NCBI GenBank assembly: GCA_037143335.1
Contig: JBAWZA010000010.1
Location: 47,579 to 111,578, forward strand
Direction of reading: 5' to 3'
DNA from: PALSA-1296 sp037143335
Lineage (GTDB): Bacteria > Bacteroidota > Ignavibacteria > Palsa-1295
DNA length: 64,000 bases
The notes beneath the pieces are model-generated. The model was not told where the DNA came from. It ran no database searches and was given only the letters and a program-made list of their open reading frames with translations. The translations under genes and the position numbers were made by a program. This document shows positions 51,937 through 60,574 of this stretch, piece after piece. Position 1 is the stretch's first letter. Every line of letters starts with the position of its first letter.

Positions 51937-54777
51937 ATGTCAGAAATACCGAAACAAGAGTTAGCGAAGGCTTATGCCCCTCAAGATGTTGAAAAAAAGT
52001 GGTACTCCAATTGGGAGGCGTGTGGATTATTCTATGCGAACCGACCAGTTGATACGCCGCAGGATCCTACGGGTCGCCGCGCGTTAGACAAACCTCCGTT
52101 TGTTGTATGTATGCCTCCACCGAATGTGACTGGGATTCTGCACATGGGGCACGCACTTAATAATGCGATTCAAGATACCTATATCCGATATCACAGAATG
52201 CTCGGACACGAAGCACTGTGGATGCCAGGGACTGATCATGCCGGAATTGCTACGCAAACGAAGGTAGAAAAGAAATTAAAGGAAGAAGGGAAGACCCGTT
52301 ACGATCTTGGGAGAGAAAAATTTGTAGAAGAAGTCTGGAAATGGAAAAACGAGCATTCTGATTTTATCGAAACTCAGTTGCGTGCACTTGGATGTGGCCC
52401 TGACTGGCGGCGCTTCACATTCACCATGGATGAGAAGTACGAGAAGGCAGTTGTTGAAGCTTTTGTTCGACTACATGATAAAGGATTGATTTATCGAGGC
52501 AAGCGAATTATCAATTGGTCACCCCTTGCTCAGTCAGCGCTCAGCGATGAGGAAGTAATTCACAAAGAGACAAAGGGTAAGCTTCATTATTTTCGTTATC
52601 CTCTCGTGGGTAGAAAGTCAGATGAGCCTGAATTCATAATCATTGCAACAACACGTCCAGAAACAATGCTTGGAGATGTTGCTGTTGCTGTGAATCCACA
52701 AGATGAGCGATATAGCAAATTAGTTGGTCGGAAGTTGCGACTACCCTTGATGAACCGTGAGATCCCACTCATTGCTGATGAGTATGTAGATAAAGAATTT
52801 GGCACAGGATGCGTGAAGATCACTCCTGCTCACGATCCTAACGATTTCGAAATCGGTCTGCGCCATAACCTTCCGCAGATTAACGTGATGGACACAAGCG
52901 CACACATCAACGAAAATGGCGGAGCATATCAAGGACTTGACCGATACGTCGCACGTAAAAAAATTCTTGTTGATCTCGAAGAACTTGGACTCATCGAAAA
53001 GATCGAGGACTACACCAACTCCGTTGGATACTCTGAGCGTGGTGGCGAGATGGTCGAGCCATATCTCTCCGATCAGTGGTTCGTTAAGATGAAACCTCTT
53101 GCCGAACCTGCTCTCCAAGTAGTTGAAGACGGATTGATTCATTTTCACCCTGAACGATGGATAAATACATATCGTCATTGGATGACGAATATCCGTGATT
53201 GGTGTATCTCACGTCAGCTTTGGTGGGGACAGAGAATTCCTGCATGGTACGGCGAGAACGGAGAAATATTTGTCGGAAGAGATGAAGGCGAAGCACGCGC
53301 ACGAGCCAACAGTGCTGGTTATGACGGAGAACTCAAACAAGATGAAGATGTGGTTGATACTTGGTTCTCATCATGGCTGTGGCCGTTTGCAACTTTTGGG
53401 TGGCCTGATAATACCGATGATCTAAAGATATTTTATCCTGGCAATTTACTCTCTACTGCGCCCGATATTATTTTCTTCTGGGTTGCCAGAATGATCATGG
53501 GTGGAATTGAATTCACGCAAGGGATGGAAAATCCAGATGGCACATTACGCGAGAAAATGGAAGATCGCATCCCATTCACGGATGTGTACTTCCACAATAT
53601 CATTCGCGATCAGCAAGGACGGAAGATGTCGAAGTCACTCGGTAACTCACCTGACCCTATTGACCTTGTAAAAAAATACGGGACAGATGCCGTCCGTTTC
53701 ACATTGCTCTATCTTGCCCCACTCGGACAAGATGTTCGCTTTGGTGAAGAGAATTGTGAGCAAGGGAGAAATTTTGCAAATAAGATTTACAATGCGACTC
53801 GCTTCGTACTAATGAAGCGTGATGAATATCAAGCCACCCATCCCGAACCAAAGTTTGAGTCAGAAGATACTGAGTATAAAAAAATATTAATATCCCCCTC
53901 TCATTTACAAGGAGAGGGTAGGGGTGAGGTCCCTTCAGGTTTTACAATGCGACCCGCCTCCACACTTGCCGACAAATGGATTCTCTCTCGTGCCAACCGT
54001 ACAGCGCGTGAAGTGAAGAAATCTTTTGATGCGTATCTCATAAATGATGTTACCAAACTTCTCTATGATTTCATTTGGAAGGATTACTGCGATTGGTATC
54101 TTGAAATAGTCAAGCTTCAGCCAGAATCAACTCCGCTTGCGGTTGAGATTTTGGAAGGCATACTCCGAATGATTCATCCGATCATGCCATTCGTTACCGA
54201 AGAGCTATGGCATGGGTTAACCGGGAATCCTGAAAGTGTGCTCATCGGCAGAGATGACTACATCACAGCAGATGAAGGGAAAATTGATGATGCAGCTGAG
54301 GAGGAATTTGAGTTTATACAAAAGATGATCGAGGCCGCAAGGTTACTGCGCTCGAACGCAAAACTAAATCCAAGCAAGCAAGCAGAATTTATTATTCGAT
54401 TGAAATCGAACGATGATATGAGACTTGCAGAAAGTTCAAGGAATATCTTGGAGAATATCTGTAAGGCATCTTCACTCGTTATTGAATCGGAAAGCACCAC
54501 AGAGCTTTCAGCGAAAGACTACTCCTCGGAGTTACTCGGTGGCAGAGGTCAGGTATTCATTAAGCAAGAAGCTCAATCCCAAGAAGAAGCGACAAAGGAG
54601 AAGGAGCGCCTGCAAAAAGAACTTGAGCGTATCACCAAACAATACCAATCACTCAGCGCAAAACTCAGCGACGAGAAATTCACAAGCCGTGCACCTGAGC
54701 AAATCATTGTGAAGGAGAAAGAAAAGCTCGAGAGCTTTAAGGTACAGATGGAGAAGTTGGGGGCACAGATCGGATAA
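51937..54777 (+). CDS. valS: Valyl-tRNA synthetase with in-frame repeat insertion
   Basis: ValRS charges tRNA-Val. The 946-residue enzyme has HMGH (residues 69-72), the CP1 editing domain (IIATTRPETMLGDVAVAV), KMSKS (563-567), an anticodon-binding domain, and a C-terminal coiled coil of about 65 residues (RLQKELERITKQYQSLSAKL). Between the catalytic core and the anticodon domain, residues 652-667 (ISPSHLQGEGRGEVPS) are encoded by a palindromic intergenic-type repeat at 53894-53935 that keeps the frame open. The flanking FVLMKRDEYQ and ASTLADKWILSRAN are conserved-looking. The insert sits in a linker and should be tolerated. All signature motifs are intact. Confidence 0.96.
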   Translation: MSEIPKQELAKAYAPQDVEKKWYSNWEACGLFYANRPVDTPQDPTGRRALDKPPFVVCMPPPNVTGILHMGHALNNAIQDTYIRYHRMLGHEALWMPGTDHAGIATQTKVEKKLKEEGKTRYDLGREKFVEEVWKWKNEHSDFIETQLRALGCGPDWRRFTFTMDEKYEKAVVEAFVRLHDKGLIYRGKRIINWSPLAQSALSDEEVIHKETKGKLHYFRYPLVGRKSDEPEFIIIATTRPETMLGDVAVAVNPQDERYSKLVGRKLRLPLMNREIPLIADEYVDKEFGTGCVKITPAHDPNDFEIGLRHNLPQINVMDTSAHINENGGAYQGLDRYVARKKILVDLEELGLIEKIEDYTNSVGYSERGGEMVEPYLSDQWFVKMKPLAEPALQVVEDGLIHFHPERWINTYRHWMTNIRDWCISRQLWWGQRIPAWYGENGEIFVGRDEGEARARANSAGYDGELKQDEDVVDTWFSSWLWPFATFGWPDNTDDLKIFYPGNLLSTAPDIIFFWVARMIMGGIEFTQGMENPDGTLREKMEDRIPFTDVYFHNIIRDQQGRKMSKSLGNSPDPIDLVKKYGTDAVRFTLLYLAPLGQDVRFGEENCEQGRNFANKIYNATRFVLMKRDEYQATHPEPKFESEDTEYKKILISPSHLQGEGRGEVPSGFTMRPASTLADKWILSRANRTAREVKKSFDAYLINDVTKLLYDFIWKDYCDWYLEIVKLQPESTPLAVEILEGILRMIHPIMPFVTEELWHGLTGNPESVLIGRDDYITADEGKIDDAAEEEFEFIQKMIEAARLLRSNAKLNPSKQAEFIIRLKSNDDMRLAESSRNILENICKASSLVIESESTTELSAKDYSSELLGGRGQVFIKQEAQSQEEATKEKERLQKELERITKQYQSLSAKLSDEKFTSRAPEQIIVKEKEKLESFKVQMEKLGAQIG
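53894..53935 (+). repeat. Palindromic repeat element inside valS
   Basis: CCCTCTC (53896-53902) and GAGAGGG (53912-53918) form the stem around ATTTACAAG, and TAGGGGTGAGGTCCC follows. From general knowledge, such CCCCTCTC...GAGAGGG-AGGGGTGAGG elements recur between genes in many bacterial genomes, and the peptide SPSHLQGEGRGEV they encode is a known hallmark when they fall in genes. No second full copy is visible in this window. Confidence 0.85.
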
Positions 54778-54792
54778 ATTTCTAAGCAGTAT

Positions 54793-55266
54793 ATGGCAAT
54801 GACACCCAAACAATTTATTGACTCGCTACCTGAGGATCGCAAAGAGGTGATCTCAAAGCTTCGTGAACTGATCTTGAAATCTGATCCGTTGGTGAAGGAA
54901 GTCGTTGCGGGAATGATGGGGCGCGATTCCTTGATATTCCTACAAGGTGATATGATGAAGTACGCACTCTCAAGCGTCAAGGAGCACATGTCCTTTCATT
55001 CGATGGTAATGTATGGCAGCTCCATCCGATTTGGTACCGGTGATTTGCGCGAACGATTTGAAAAATTATTGCCGAAAGCAAAATTTCAGAAAGGTTGTGT
55101 AAATTTCAAGAATGCTATGCAATTGCCACTTGATGTTGCAGAGAAATTCATTGCCGAAATGGCACGCGCTGAATATCCGCCTCCACAATTCAAAGCGAGT
55201 ATGGAGAAAAATGCTGCGAAGTTGAAAGCCAAGCGAGAGAAGGCAAAGGCGAAGGATGTTGAATAA
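54793..55266 (+). CDS. DUF1801 (YdhG-like) protein
   Basis: This 157-residue protein fits the DUF1801 fold: a helix rich in Leu/Lys at the start (FIDSLPEDRKEVISKLRELI), a central strand MMKYALSSVKEHMSFHSMVM, then CVNFKNAMQLPLDVAEKFIA. Proteins of this family are small and of unknown biochemical role. The C-terminal 25 residues are Lys/Ala-rich (NAAKLKAKREKAKAKD). Its last 11 bases overlap the start of the MoeB/ThiF-rhodanese gene, so translation may be coupled; no functional link is established. Confidence 0.82.
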   Translation: MAMTPKQFIDSLPEDRKEVISKLRELILKSDPLVKEVVAGMMGRDSLIFLQGDMMKYALSSVKEHMSFHSMVMYGSSIRFGTGDLRERFEKLLPKAKFQKGCVNFKNAMQLPLDVAEKFIAEMARAEYPPPQFKASMEKNAAKLKAKREKAKAKDVE

Positions 55267-56374
55267 AACAGAAATCACCCGCTACGCCCGCCACCTTGCG
55301 CTGCCCGAGGTAGGTGTTGTTGGACAAGAGAAGTTAAAGAAAGCACGAGTTCTGATTATCGGCACCGGAGGTTTAGGTTCTCCTGTAGCACTGTACCTTG
55401 CAGCCGCTGGTGTTGGCGCGATTGGTCTTCTTGATTTCGACACCGTTGATGCAACGAATCTTCAACGACAAATATTATTTTCAGAATCATCAGTAGGGAA
55501 AAGTAAAATCAATGAGGCACAGTCACGAATTCAAGCGTTGAATTCTAACATTGAAATAGAACTACATTCTGAAAAGTTAACTTCACTCAATGCAATCGAA
55601 ATTATTTCAGGATATGATTTAGTCATTGATGGGTCTGATAACTTTGCAACACGATATTTAGTAAATGATGCATCTCTTCTTTCTGGTGTGCCGTTTATTT
55701 CCGGTTCGTTATTCCGATTCAGCGGTCAAGTGAGTTGTTTTGGATTCAAGGATGGCCCGTGCTATCGCTGTCTTTATCCTGAGCCACCGAATCCGGAGGA
55801 TGTTCCGAATTGTAATGACGATGGCGTGCTCGGAGTTGTCCCCGGTGTGATCGGGACGCTCATGGCAACGGAGGCTTCGAAAGTACTACTCGGAATCGGG
55901 AAGCCACTTATCGGCAGAGTCTTGCACTACTACTCGCTCGGCGTAGAGTTCAGAGAGTATTCCCTAAAGAAAAATCCCGATTGCCCGATGTGCGGAGAGC
56001 ATCGCACCATAAATGAACTCATTGATTATGATGAGTTCTGCAATGGTAAACAATTTGCAATTCTTGGTGATCTTTCTGTCGAAGAATATGCGATCTATCG
56101 GAAAACACAACCACACACACTCTTAGATGTCCGTGAAGATTATGAATTTGACATCTCTAATCTTGGTGGAATACTCATACCTCTTTCTGAACTCCCTGAT
56201 CGTATTGACGAAGTCCCTAGAGATAAAGAGATTGTGGTGATATGCCATTACGGTATTCGCTCAAAAAAGGGGCAGATGATTTTGCGCTCGAATGGCTTCG
56301 ATACAGTTCGGAATCTCAGTGGGGGCATTGAGGCATGGAGCAAGCGGATTGATTCATCAGTGCCGATGTACTAA
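55256..56374 (+). CDS. MoeB/ThiF-type adenylyltransferase fused to rhodanese
   Basis: This 372-residue E1-like enzyme adenylates the C-terminal Gly of a sulfur-carrier protein (ThiS or MoaD). The N-terminal domain has the ATP-binding IIGTGGLGSPVALYLAAAGV, DFDTVDATNLQRQILF, and zinc Cys pairs (CYRC and CPMC). The C-terminal rhodanese domain (about 270-372) has TLLDVREDYEFDISN and a loop Cys in VVICHYGIRSKKG for persulfide transfer. It sits directly before the TPP riboswitch, whose operon has thiS but no separate thiF, so it likely activates ThiS. It may also serve molybdopterin synthase, hence no single gene name is given. Confidence 0.9.
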   Translation: MLNKTEITRYARHLALPEVGVVGQEKLKKARVLIIGTGGLGSPVALYLAAAGVGAIGLLDFDTVDATNLQRQILFSESSVGKSKINEAQSRIQALNSNIEIELHSEKLTSLNAIEIISGYDLVIDGSDNFATRYLVNDASLLSGVPFISGSLFRFSGQVSCFGFKDGPCYRCLYPEPPNPEDVPNCNDDGVLGVVPGVIGTLMATEASKVLLGIGKPLIGRVLHYYSLGVEFREYSLKKNPDCPMCGEHRTINELIDYDEFCNGKQFAILGDLSVEEYAIYRKTQPHTLLDVREDYEFDISNLGGILIPLSELPDRIDEVPRDKEIVVICHYGIRSKKGQMILRSNGFDTVRNLSGGIEAWSKRIDSSVPMY

Positions 56375-56415
56375 CGAACCATTTGTCGTGAAAACGCATT
56401 AACTCACATACAATA

Positions 56416-56493
56416 GTAGGGGGTGCTTGTTAATAATTAACAGGCTGAGATCATACCCATAACCTGATCTGGATAATGCCAGCGGAGGGACAA
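56416..56493 (+). promoter_or_regulatory. TPP riboswitch (THI box)
   Basis: The conserved THI-box elements are present in order: GGGGTGC (56420-56426), a variable TGTTAAT/ATTAACA stem, GGCTGAGATCATACCC, then ACCTGATCTGGATAATGCCA and AGCGGAGGGA. The final GGAGGG (56484-56489) is four bases before the thiD ATG at 56494 and doubles as its Shine-Dalgarno, so TPP binding should block translation start. Outer P1 pairing looks weak. No terminator hairpin is seen between aptamer and gene. The aptamer probably regulates the whole downstream thi operon. Confidence 0.97.
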
Positions 56494-57318
56494 ATGAATA
56501 ACAAACTACACAGACCAAAAGAATTTCCGCCACCAGTAGCGCTCACCATTGCTGCTTCTGATCCCACGTCTGGCGCAGGTATCCAAGCTGACCTCAGAAC
56601 ATTCACGGCATTCGGTGTGCATGGCCTCTCCGTTATCACGGCAATCACATCGCAGAACACAATAACTGTTGAGGACGTCGTTCCACTAAACACGATCACA
56701 ATTCGAAATCAATTTGATACGCTTAATGGTGATATCCCAATTTCATTTGCAAAAACGGGTGTCATTTGTAATTCCTCAACCGTGCTTGCTGTTGCTGACA
56801 TGTTGCGAGATTCTGGCATCCGCGTCGTCGTTGATACTCCATTTAAATCAGGAACTGGTAGGGAGTTAATGGAGGTGGAGGGTGTGCAGATGCTCATTAA
56901 GAAATTACTTCCGATGGCATTCCTACTCACGCCAAATATACCCGAGGCAGAAAGAATTGCATCGCTGAAAATTAATTGTCGGCAGGATATGGAGAATGCG
57001 GCGAAAAAGATTCGCGAGCTAGGTGTAAGTGCAGTGCTTCTGAAAGGCGGACATTTAGAAGGCGATGAATCACCTGATTATTTCATTTCTGATTCAGAAG
57101 AATGTTGGTTCGAATCACCACGGCTGATACGAAAAAATATTCATGGAACAGGCTGTACGCTGTCTGCTGCAATAACTGCGAACCTTGCACTTGGCTTTGA
57201 TTTGCATTCTGCTATTAAGCGAGCGAAGGATTTTTTGACAAACGCGATCAACACATCATTTCGGTTAGGGGATGGTGCATTGATCTTGAACACTGAGCAA
57301 CTTTTGAAACCAGAATAA
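56494..57318 (+). CDS. thiD: Hydroxymethylpyrimidine (phosphate) kinase
   Basis: ThiD phosphorylates HMP and HMP-P to HMP-PP, the pyrimidine half of thiamine. The 274-residue ribokinase-like protein has the N-terminal ALTIAASDPTSGAGIQADLR, GVHGLSVITAITSQNT and a C-terminal GTGCTLSAAITANLA with the catalytic Cys/Gly anion hole. The ATG at 56494 is used because an ATG at 56476 lies inside the riboswitch aptamer. It is the first gene of the TPP-controlled operon; thiC follows 10 bases later. Confidence 0.96.
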   Translation: MNNKLHRPKEFPPPVALTIAASDPTSGAGIQADLRTFTAFGVHGLSVITAITSQNTITVEDVVPLNTITIRNQFDTLNGDIPISFAKTGVICNSSTVLAVADMLRDSGIRVVVDTPFKSGTGRELMEVEGVQMLIKKLLPMAFLLTPNIPEAERIASLKINCRQDMENAAKKIRELGVSAVLLKGGHLEGDESPDYFISDSEECWFESPRLIRKNIHGTGCTLSAAITANLALGFDLHSAIKRAKDFLTNAINTSFRLGDGALILNTEQLLKPE

Positions 57319-57328
57319 ACATTTCGAT

Positions 57329-59209
57329 ATGGATAACTCAACGATGAAGCCTTTTCCGAAAAGTAAGAGAATTTACGTAGCGGGAAAATTATTTCCTGAT
57401 GTTCAAGTCCCATTTCGCGAAGTGGAAGTTTCTGATACAGTTACTTTTACAGGTAAGGTCGAGCCTAACGAACCGATACGCATCTACGATTCGAGTGGTA
57501 CGATGGGTGCACATGATATTAAGCAGGGAATACCTCCTATACGTTCGTCATGGATTCAGGAGCGTGGTGATGTTGAGGAGTATTCTCCGCGAAAAATATC
57601 TCCGATTGATAATGGTTACGAATCCTATTCACAAAGCGAATATGCACGCACGAAAGGAAATCTTCAAGAGTATCCTGGCCTGCGCCGCAGACCATTGCGC
57701 GCAATTGGCAATTCGAATGTTACCCAGATGGAGTATGCACGAAGAGGGTTGATTACGCCCGAGATGGAGTATATTTCTATTCGTGAAAACTTAGGGAGAG
57801 AGCAGGCATCCGAGTATGTCGAGAATCGACATTCAAAACGAAATATTCTAAATCAACAGCATGTAGGACAACGCTTTGGAGCTATGATTCCGCAGTATAT
57901 CACACCTGAATTCGTACGCAGTGAAGTCGCTGCAGGTCGTGCGATTATTCCTGCGAATATCAATCATCCCGAACTTGAGCCGATGATCATCGGCAGAAAT
58001 TTCTTGGTGAAAATAAATGCAAATATAGGTAATAGCGCAGTAGCAAGTTCAATCGATGATGAAGTTGAAAAATTACTTTGGGCGACGAAATGGGGAGCAG
58101 ACACGGTAATGGATTTATCAACGGGGAAAAATATCCATGAAACACGTGAATGGATTATCAGAAATTCTGCCGTGCCAATAGGTACCGTTCCAATTTATCA
58201 AGCCCTTGAAAAAGTGAATGGCAAGGCGGAAGAACTTACATGGGAAATTTTTCGAGATACACTTATTGAGCAAGCTGAACAAGGAGTTGATTACTTCACC
58301 ATTCATGCAGGAGTCTTACTCCGTTACGTTCCGATGACGGTAAACCGCATGACAGGTATCGTGTCGCGCGGTGGTAGTATTCTCGCAAAGTGGTGTCTTG
58401 CTCATCACAAAGAAAATTTTCTCTATACTCACTTCTCAGATATTTGCGAGATCATGCGTGCTTATGATGTCTCCTTTTCACTTGGCGATGGTTTACGCCC
58501 AGGTTCAATCGCTGATGCAAATGATGACGCTCAGCTTGGTGAGTTAGCTACGTTAGGTGAATTAACAAAGATTGCTTGGCAGCAAAATTGTCAAGTAATG
58601 ATTGAAGGACCTGGTCACGTTCCGATGCAACTCATTAAAGAAAATATGGAGCTGGAATTAGACCAGTGCAATGAAGCACCGTTCTATACATTGGGACCTT
58701 TAGTTACTGACATCGCACCTGGATATGATCATATCACAAGCGCGATTGGTGCGGCCATGATTGGTTGGTACGGTTGTGCAATGCTGTGCTATGTTACTCC
58801 GAAAGAACATCTTGGTTTGCCGAATAAACAAGATGTGAAAGATGGAGTGATTGCATACAAAATCGCAGCACATGCTGCTGATCTCGCGAAAGGTCATCCC
58901 GGCGCGCAAGTGCGTGATAATGCTCTGAGCAAAGCGCGGTTTGAATTTAGATGGGAAGATCAATTTAATTTGTCACTTGATCCTGAGACGGCACGCGAGT
59001 ATCATGACGAGACACTTCCGCAAGAAGGTGCGAAGACAGTTCACTTCTGTTCGATGTGTGGCCCAAATTTCTGTTCAATGAAAATTACCGAAGATGTTCG
59101 GAAGTATGCGATTGACTTCGGCGTTTCTGATCAAGAGGCATTGACGATCGGACTTGAGCAAAAGAGCGAAGAATTCCTCAAAGAAGGAGCTGAAATATAC
59201 ACTGCTTAA
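57329..59209 (+). CDS. thiC: Phosphomethylpyrimidine synthase
   Basis: ThiC is a radical-SAM enzyme that rearranges aminoimidazole ribotide into HMP-P. The 626-residue protein is full length, with the N-terminal ThiC-associated domain, the barrel (TIHAGVLLRYVPMTVNRMTG, SFSLGDGLRPGSIADANDDA) and the C-terminal cluster motif CSMCGPNFC (Cys-x2-Cys-x4-Cys). The length includes about 100 N-terminal residues typical of the bacterial enzyme. It lies 10 bases after thiD and 18 before thiO in the riboswitch-controlled operon. Confidence 0.98.
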   Translation: MDNSTMKPFPKSKRIYVAGKLFPDVQVPFREVEVSDTVTFTGKVEPNEPIRIYDSSGTMGAHDIKQGIPPIRSSWIQERGDVEEYSPRKISPIDNGYESYSQSEYARTKGNLQEYPGLRRRPLRAIGNSNVTQMEYARRGLITPEMEYISIRENLGREQASEYVENRHSKRNILNQQHVGQRFGAMIPQYITPEFVRSEVAAGRAIIPANINHPELEPMIIGRNFLVKINANIGNSAVASSIDDEVEKLLWATKWGADTVMDLSTGKNIHETREWIIRNSAVPIGTVPIYQALEKVNGKAEELTWEIFRDTLIEQAEQGVDYFTIHAGVLLRYVPMTVNRMTGIVSRGGSILAKWCLAHHKENFLYTHFSDICEIMRAYDVSFSLGDGLRPGSIADANDDAQLGELATLGELTKIAWQQNCQVMIEGPGHVPMQLIKENMELELDQCNEAPFYTLGPLVTDIAPGYDHITSAIGAAMIGWYGCAMLCYVTPKEHLGLPNKQDVKDGVIAYKIAAHAADLAKGHPGAQVRDNALSKARFEFRWEDQFNLSLDPETAREYHDETLPQEGAKTVHFCSMCGPNFCSMKITEDVRKYAIDFGVSDQEALTIGLEQKSEEFLKEGAEIYTA

Positions 59210-59227
59210 TTTATTTAAGCGAGATAC

Positions 59228-60370
59228 ATGTCAGAGAAAACTCATATCATCATCGGTGGTGGGATAATCGGACTCTCAGTAGGCTGGCAGCTTTTACGAG
59301 CTGGTGTGAAGGTTGAGATCATTGATGCCTCTTCCGGAGTCGAGCAATCTACTGGATGGGTAGCAGCTGGGATGTTGGCACCAAACGCCGAAGCAGGATA
59401 TGAAGAGGAAAATTTATTCAGACTCTGCATGAGTAGTTTATCGCTCTATGAGCAATTCCTTGCTGAATTATCGGGAGATGTGACGTCAGTCTCAGTTCCA
59501 AAAATAGATCGGTGTGGCTCGATGATGGTCGCAGTTACTTCTGATGATGCACGAGTACTCGAACGGCAGTACAATTTTCGTATGGGATTGGGCGAAATCG
59601 GTATACGCCTCGTGACAGGTATTGAGGCGAGAGAACTTGAACCGCTCCTCTCTCCGAAAGTGAAGCAAGCCCTATTCCTTCCAGATGATGCGCAAATAAA
59701 TAACCGCTCTCTATTACTCGCACTGCAAGAGGCATTTGTGAATCGTGGGGGTGTGATTCATCGAAGTACAACAATTGAAGATATTCACACGAATAACGGA
59801 GTTGTAACAGTTGACGGCTTGAATGGACATTCGTATTCAGCTGATTCAATAACTCTTTGTGCGGGGGCAGGTATTTCATTACTTAATCTCGAAGGTATAC
59901 CATCTATCCGTCCAGTGAAAGGGCAGGTTGTAACGTTGAAGAGTACGGATTCTCTTCGGCTCTCGCATCTTATCAGATCTCCGCGCGTGTACTTGGCGCA
60001 GAAGGATGACAAAAGAATCATGATCGGGGCTTCGGTTGAAGAAAAGGGAAATGATTCAAGTATCACCGCAGGACCGATTATGGAGTTGCTTCATTATGCA
60101 TGGGAAGTTGTGCCTGCCACGTATGAATTAGAAATTGCAGAATTGAAATCAGGGCTACGACCAGCATCGAGGGATAATTGTCCGGTGATGGGAAGAACCG
60201 ACCAGCCGAATATTTTCATCGCGACGGGTCACTACCGTAATGGATTTTTACTCGCCCCGATAACAGCGTATGCTATGAGTGATCTGATTCGCGAAGGCTC
60301 AACAGAATACAACATCCAAGCATTTGCACCGTCTCGTTTTTCAAAGAAACAATCGTTAGTATTTGCATGA
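59228..60370 (+). CDS. thiO: Glycine oxidase ThiO
   Basis: ThiO oxidises glycine with O2 to dehydroglycine, the imine used by ThiG. The 380-residue flavoprotein has the FAD-binding GGGIIG at residues 10-15, GWVAAGMLAPNAEAGYEE (typical of ThiO), and a C-terminal FIATGHYRNGFLLAPITA that completes the FAD site. The O2-dependent ThiO in place of radical-SAM ThiH fits an aerobic host. Its stop overlaps the thiS start by four bases (ATGA), so the pair is translationally coupled. Confidence 0.95.
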   Translation: MSEKTHIIIGGGIIGLSVGWQLLRAGVKVEIIDASSGVEQSTGWVAAGMLAPNAEAGYEEENLFRLCMSSLSLYEQFLAELSGDVTSVSVPKIDRCGSMMVAVTSDDARVLERQYNFRMGLGEIGIRLVTGIEARELEPLLSPKVKQALFLPDDAQINNRSLLLALQEAFVNRGGVIHRSTTIEDIHTNNGVVTVDGLNGHSYSADSITLCAGAGISLLNLEGIPSIRPVKGQVVTLKSTDSLRLSHLIRSPRVYLAQKDDKRIMIGASVEEKGNDSSITAGPIMELLHYAWEVVPATYELEIAELKSGLRPASRDNCPVMGRTDQPNIFIATGHYRNGFLLAPITAYAMSDLIREGSTEYNIQAFAPSRFSKKQSLVFA

Positions 60371-60573
60371 AATTAATTGTAAACGGAAAATCCGAAGTTT
60401 GCGATGAGCAAATCATGCTCGGAGAGCTACTCTATTTGAATAAAATCAAACCGGACGAGAAAGGCGTTGCCGTTGCGCTCAACGAAGTCGTTGTATTTCG
60501 TGCGAAGTGGAGCGATACAATCGTTCGGGATGGTGACCGGATAGAAATTATTCGTGCAACACAAGGAGGATAA
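60367..60573 (+). CDS. thiS: Sulfur-carrier protein ThiS
   Basis: The 68-residue ubiquitin-like protein carries the thiocarboxylate sulfur used to build the thiazole. The conserved features are MKLIVNGKSEV at the start, VAVALNEVVVFRAKW, DGDRIEIIRATQGG and the C-terminal Gly-Gly that is adenylated and sulfurated. The ATGA overlap with thiO sets the start. The Gly-Gly codons GGAGGA also form the Shine-Dalgarno of thiG one base after the stop. Confidence 0.96.
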   Translation: MKLIVNGKSEVCDEQIMLGELLYLNKIKPDEKGVAVALNEVVVFRAKWSDTIVRDGDRIEIIRATQGG

Positions 60574-60574
60574 T

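Noticed and set aside
56476..56493. Earlier thiD start at 56476
   Set aside because: The ATG is part of the conserved riboswitch aptamer, and the GGAGGG site matches the ATG at 56494 instead.
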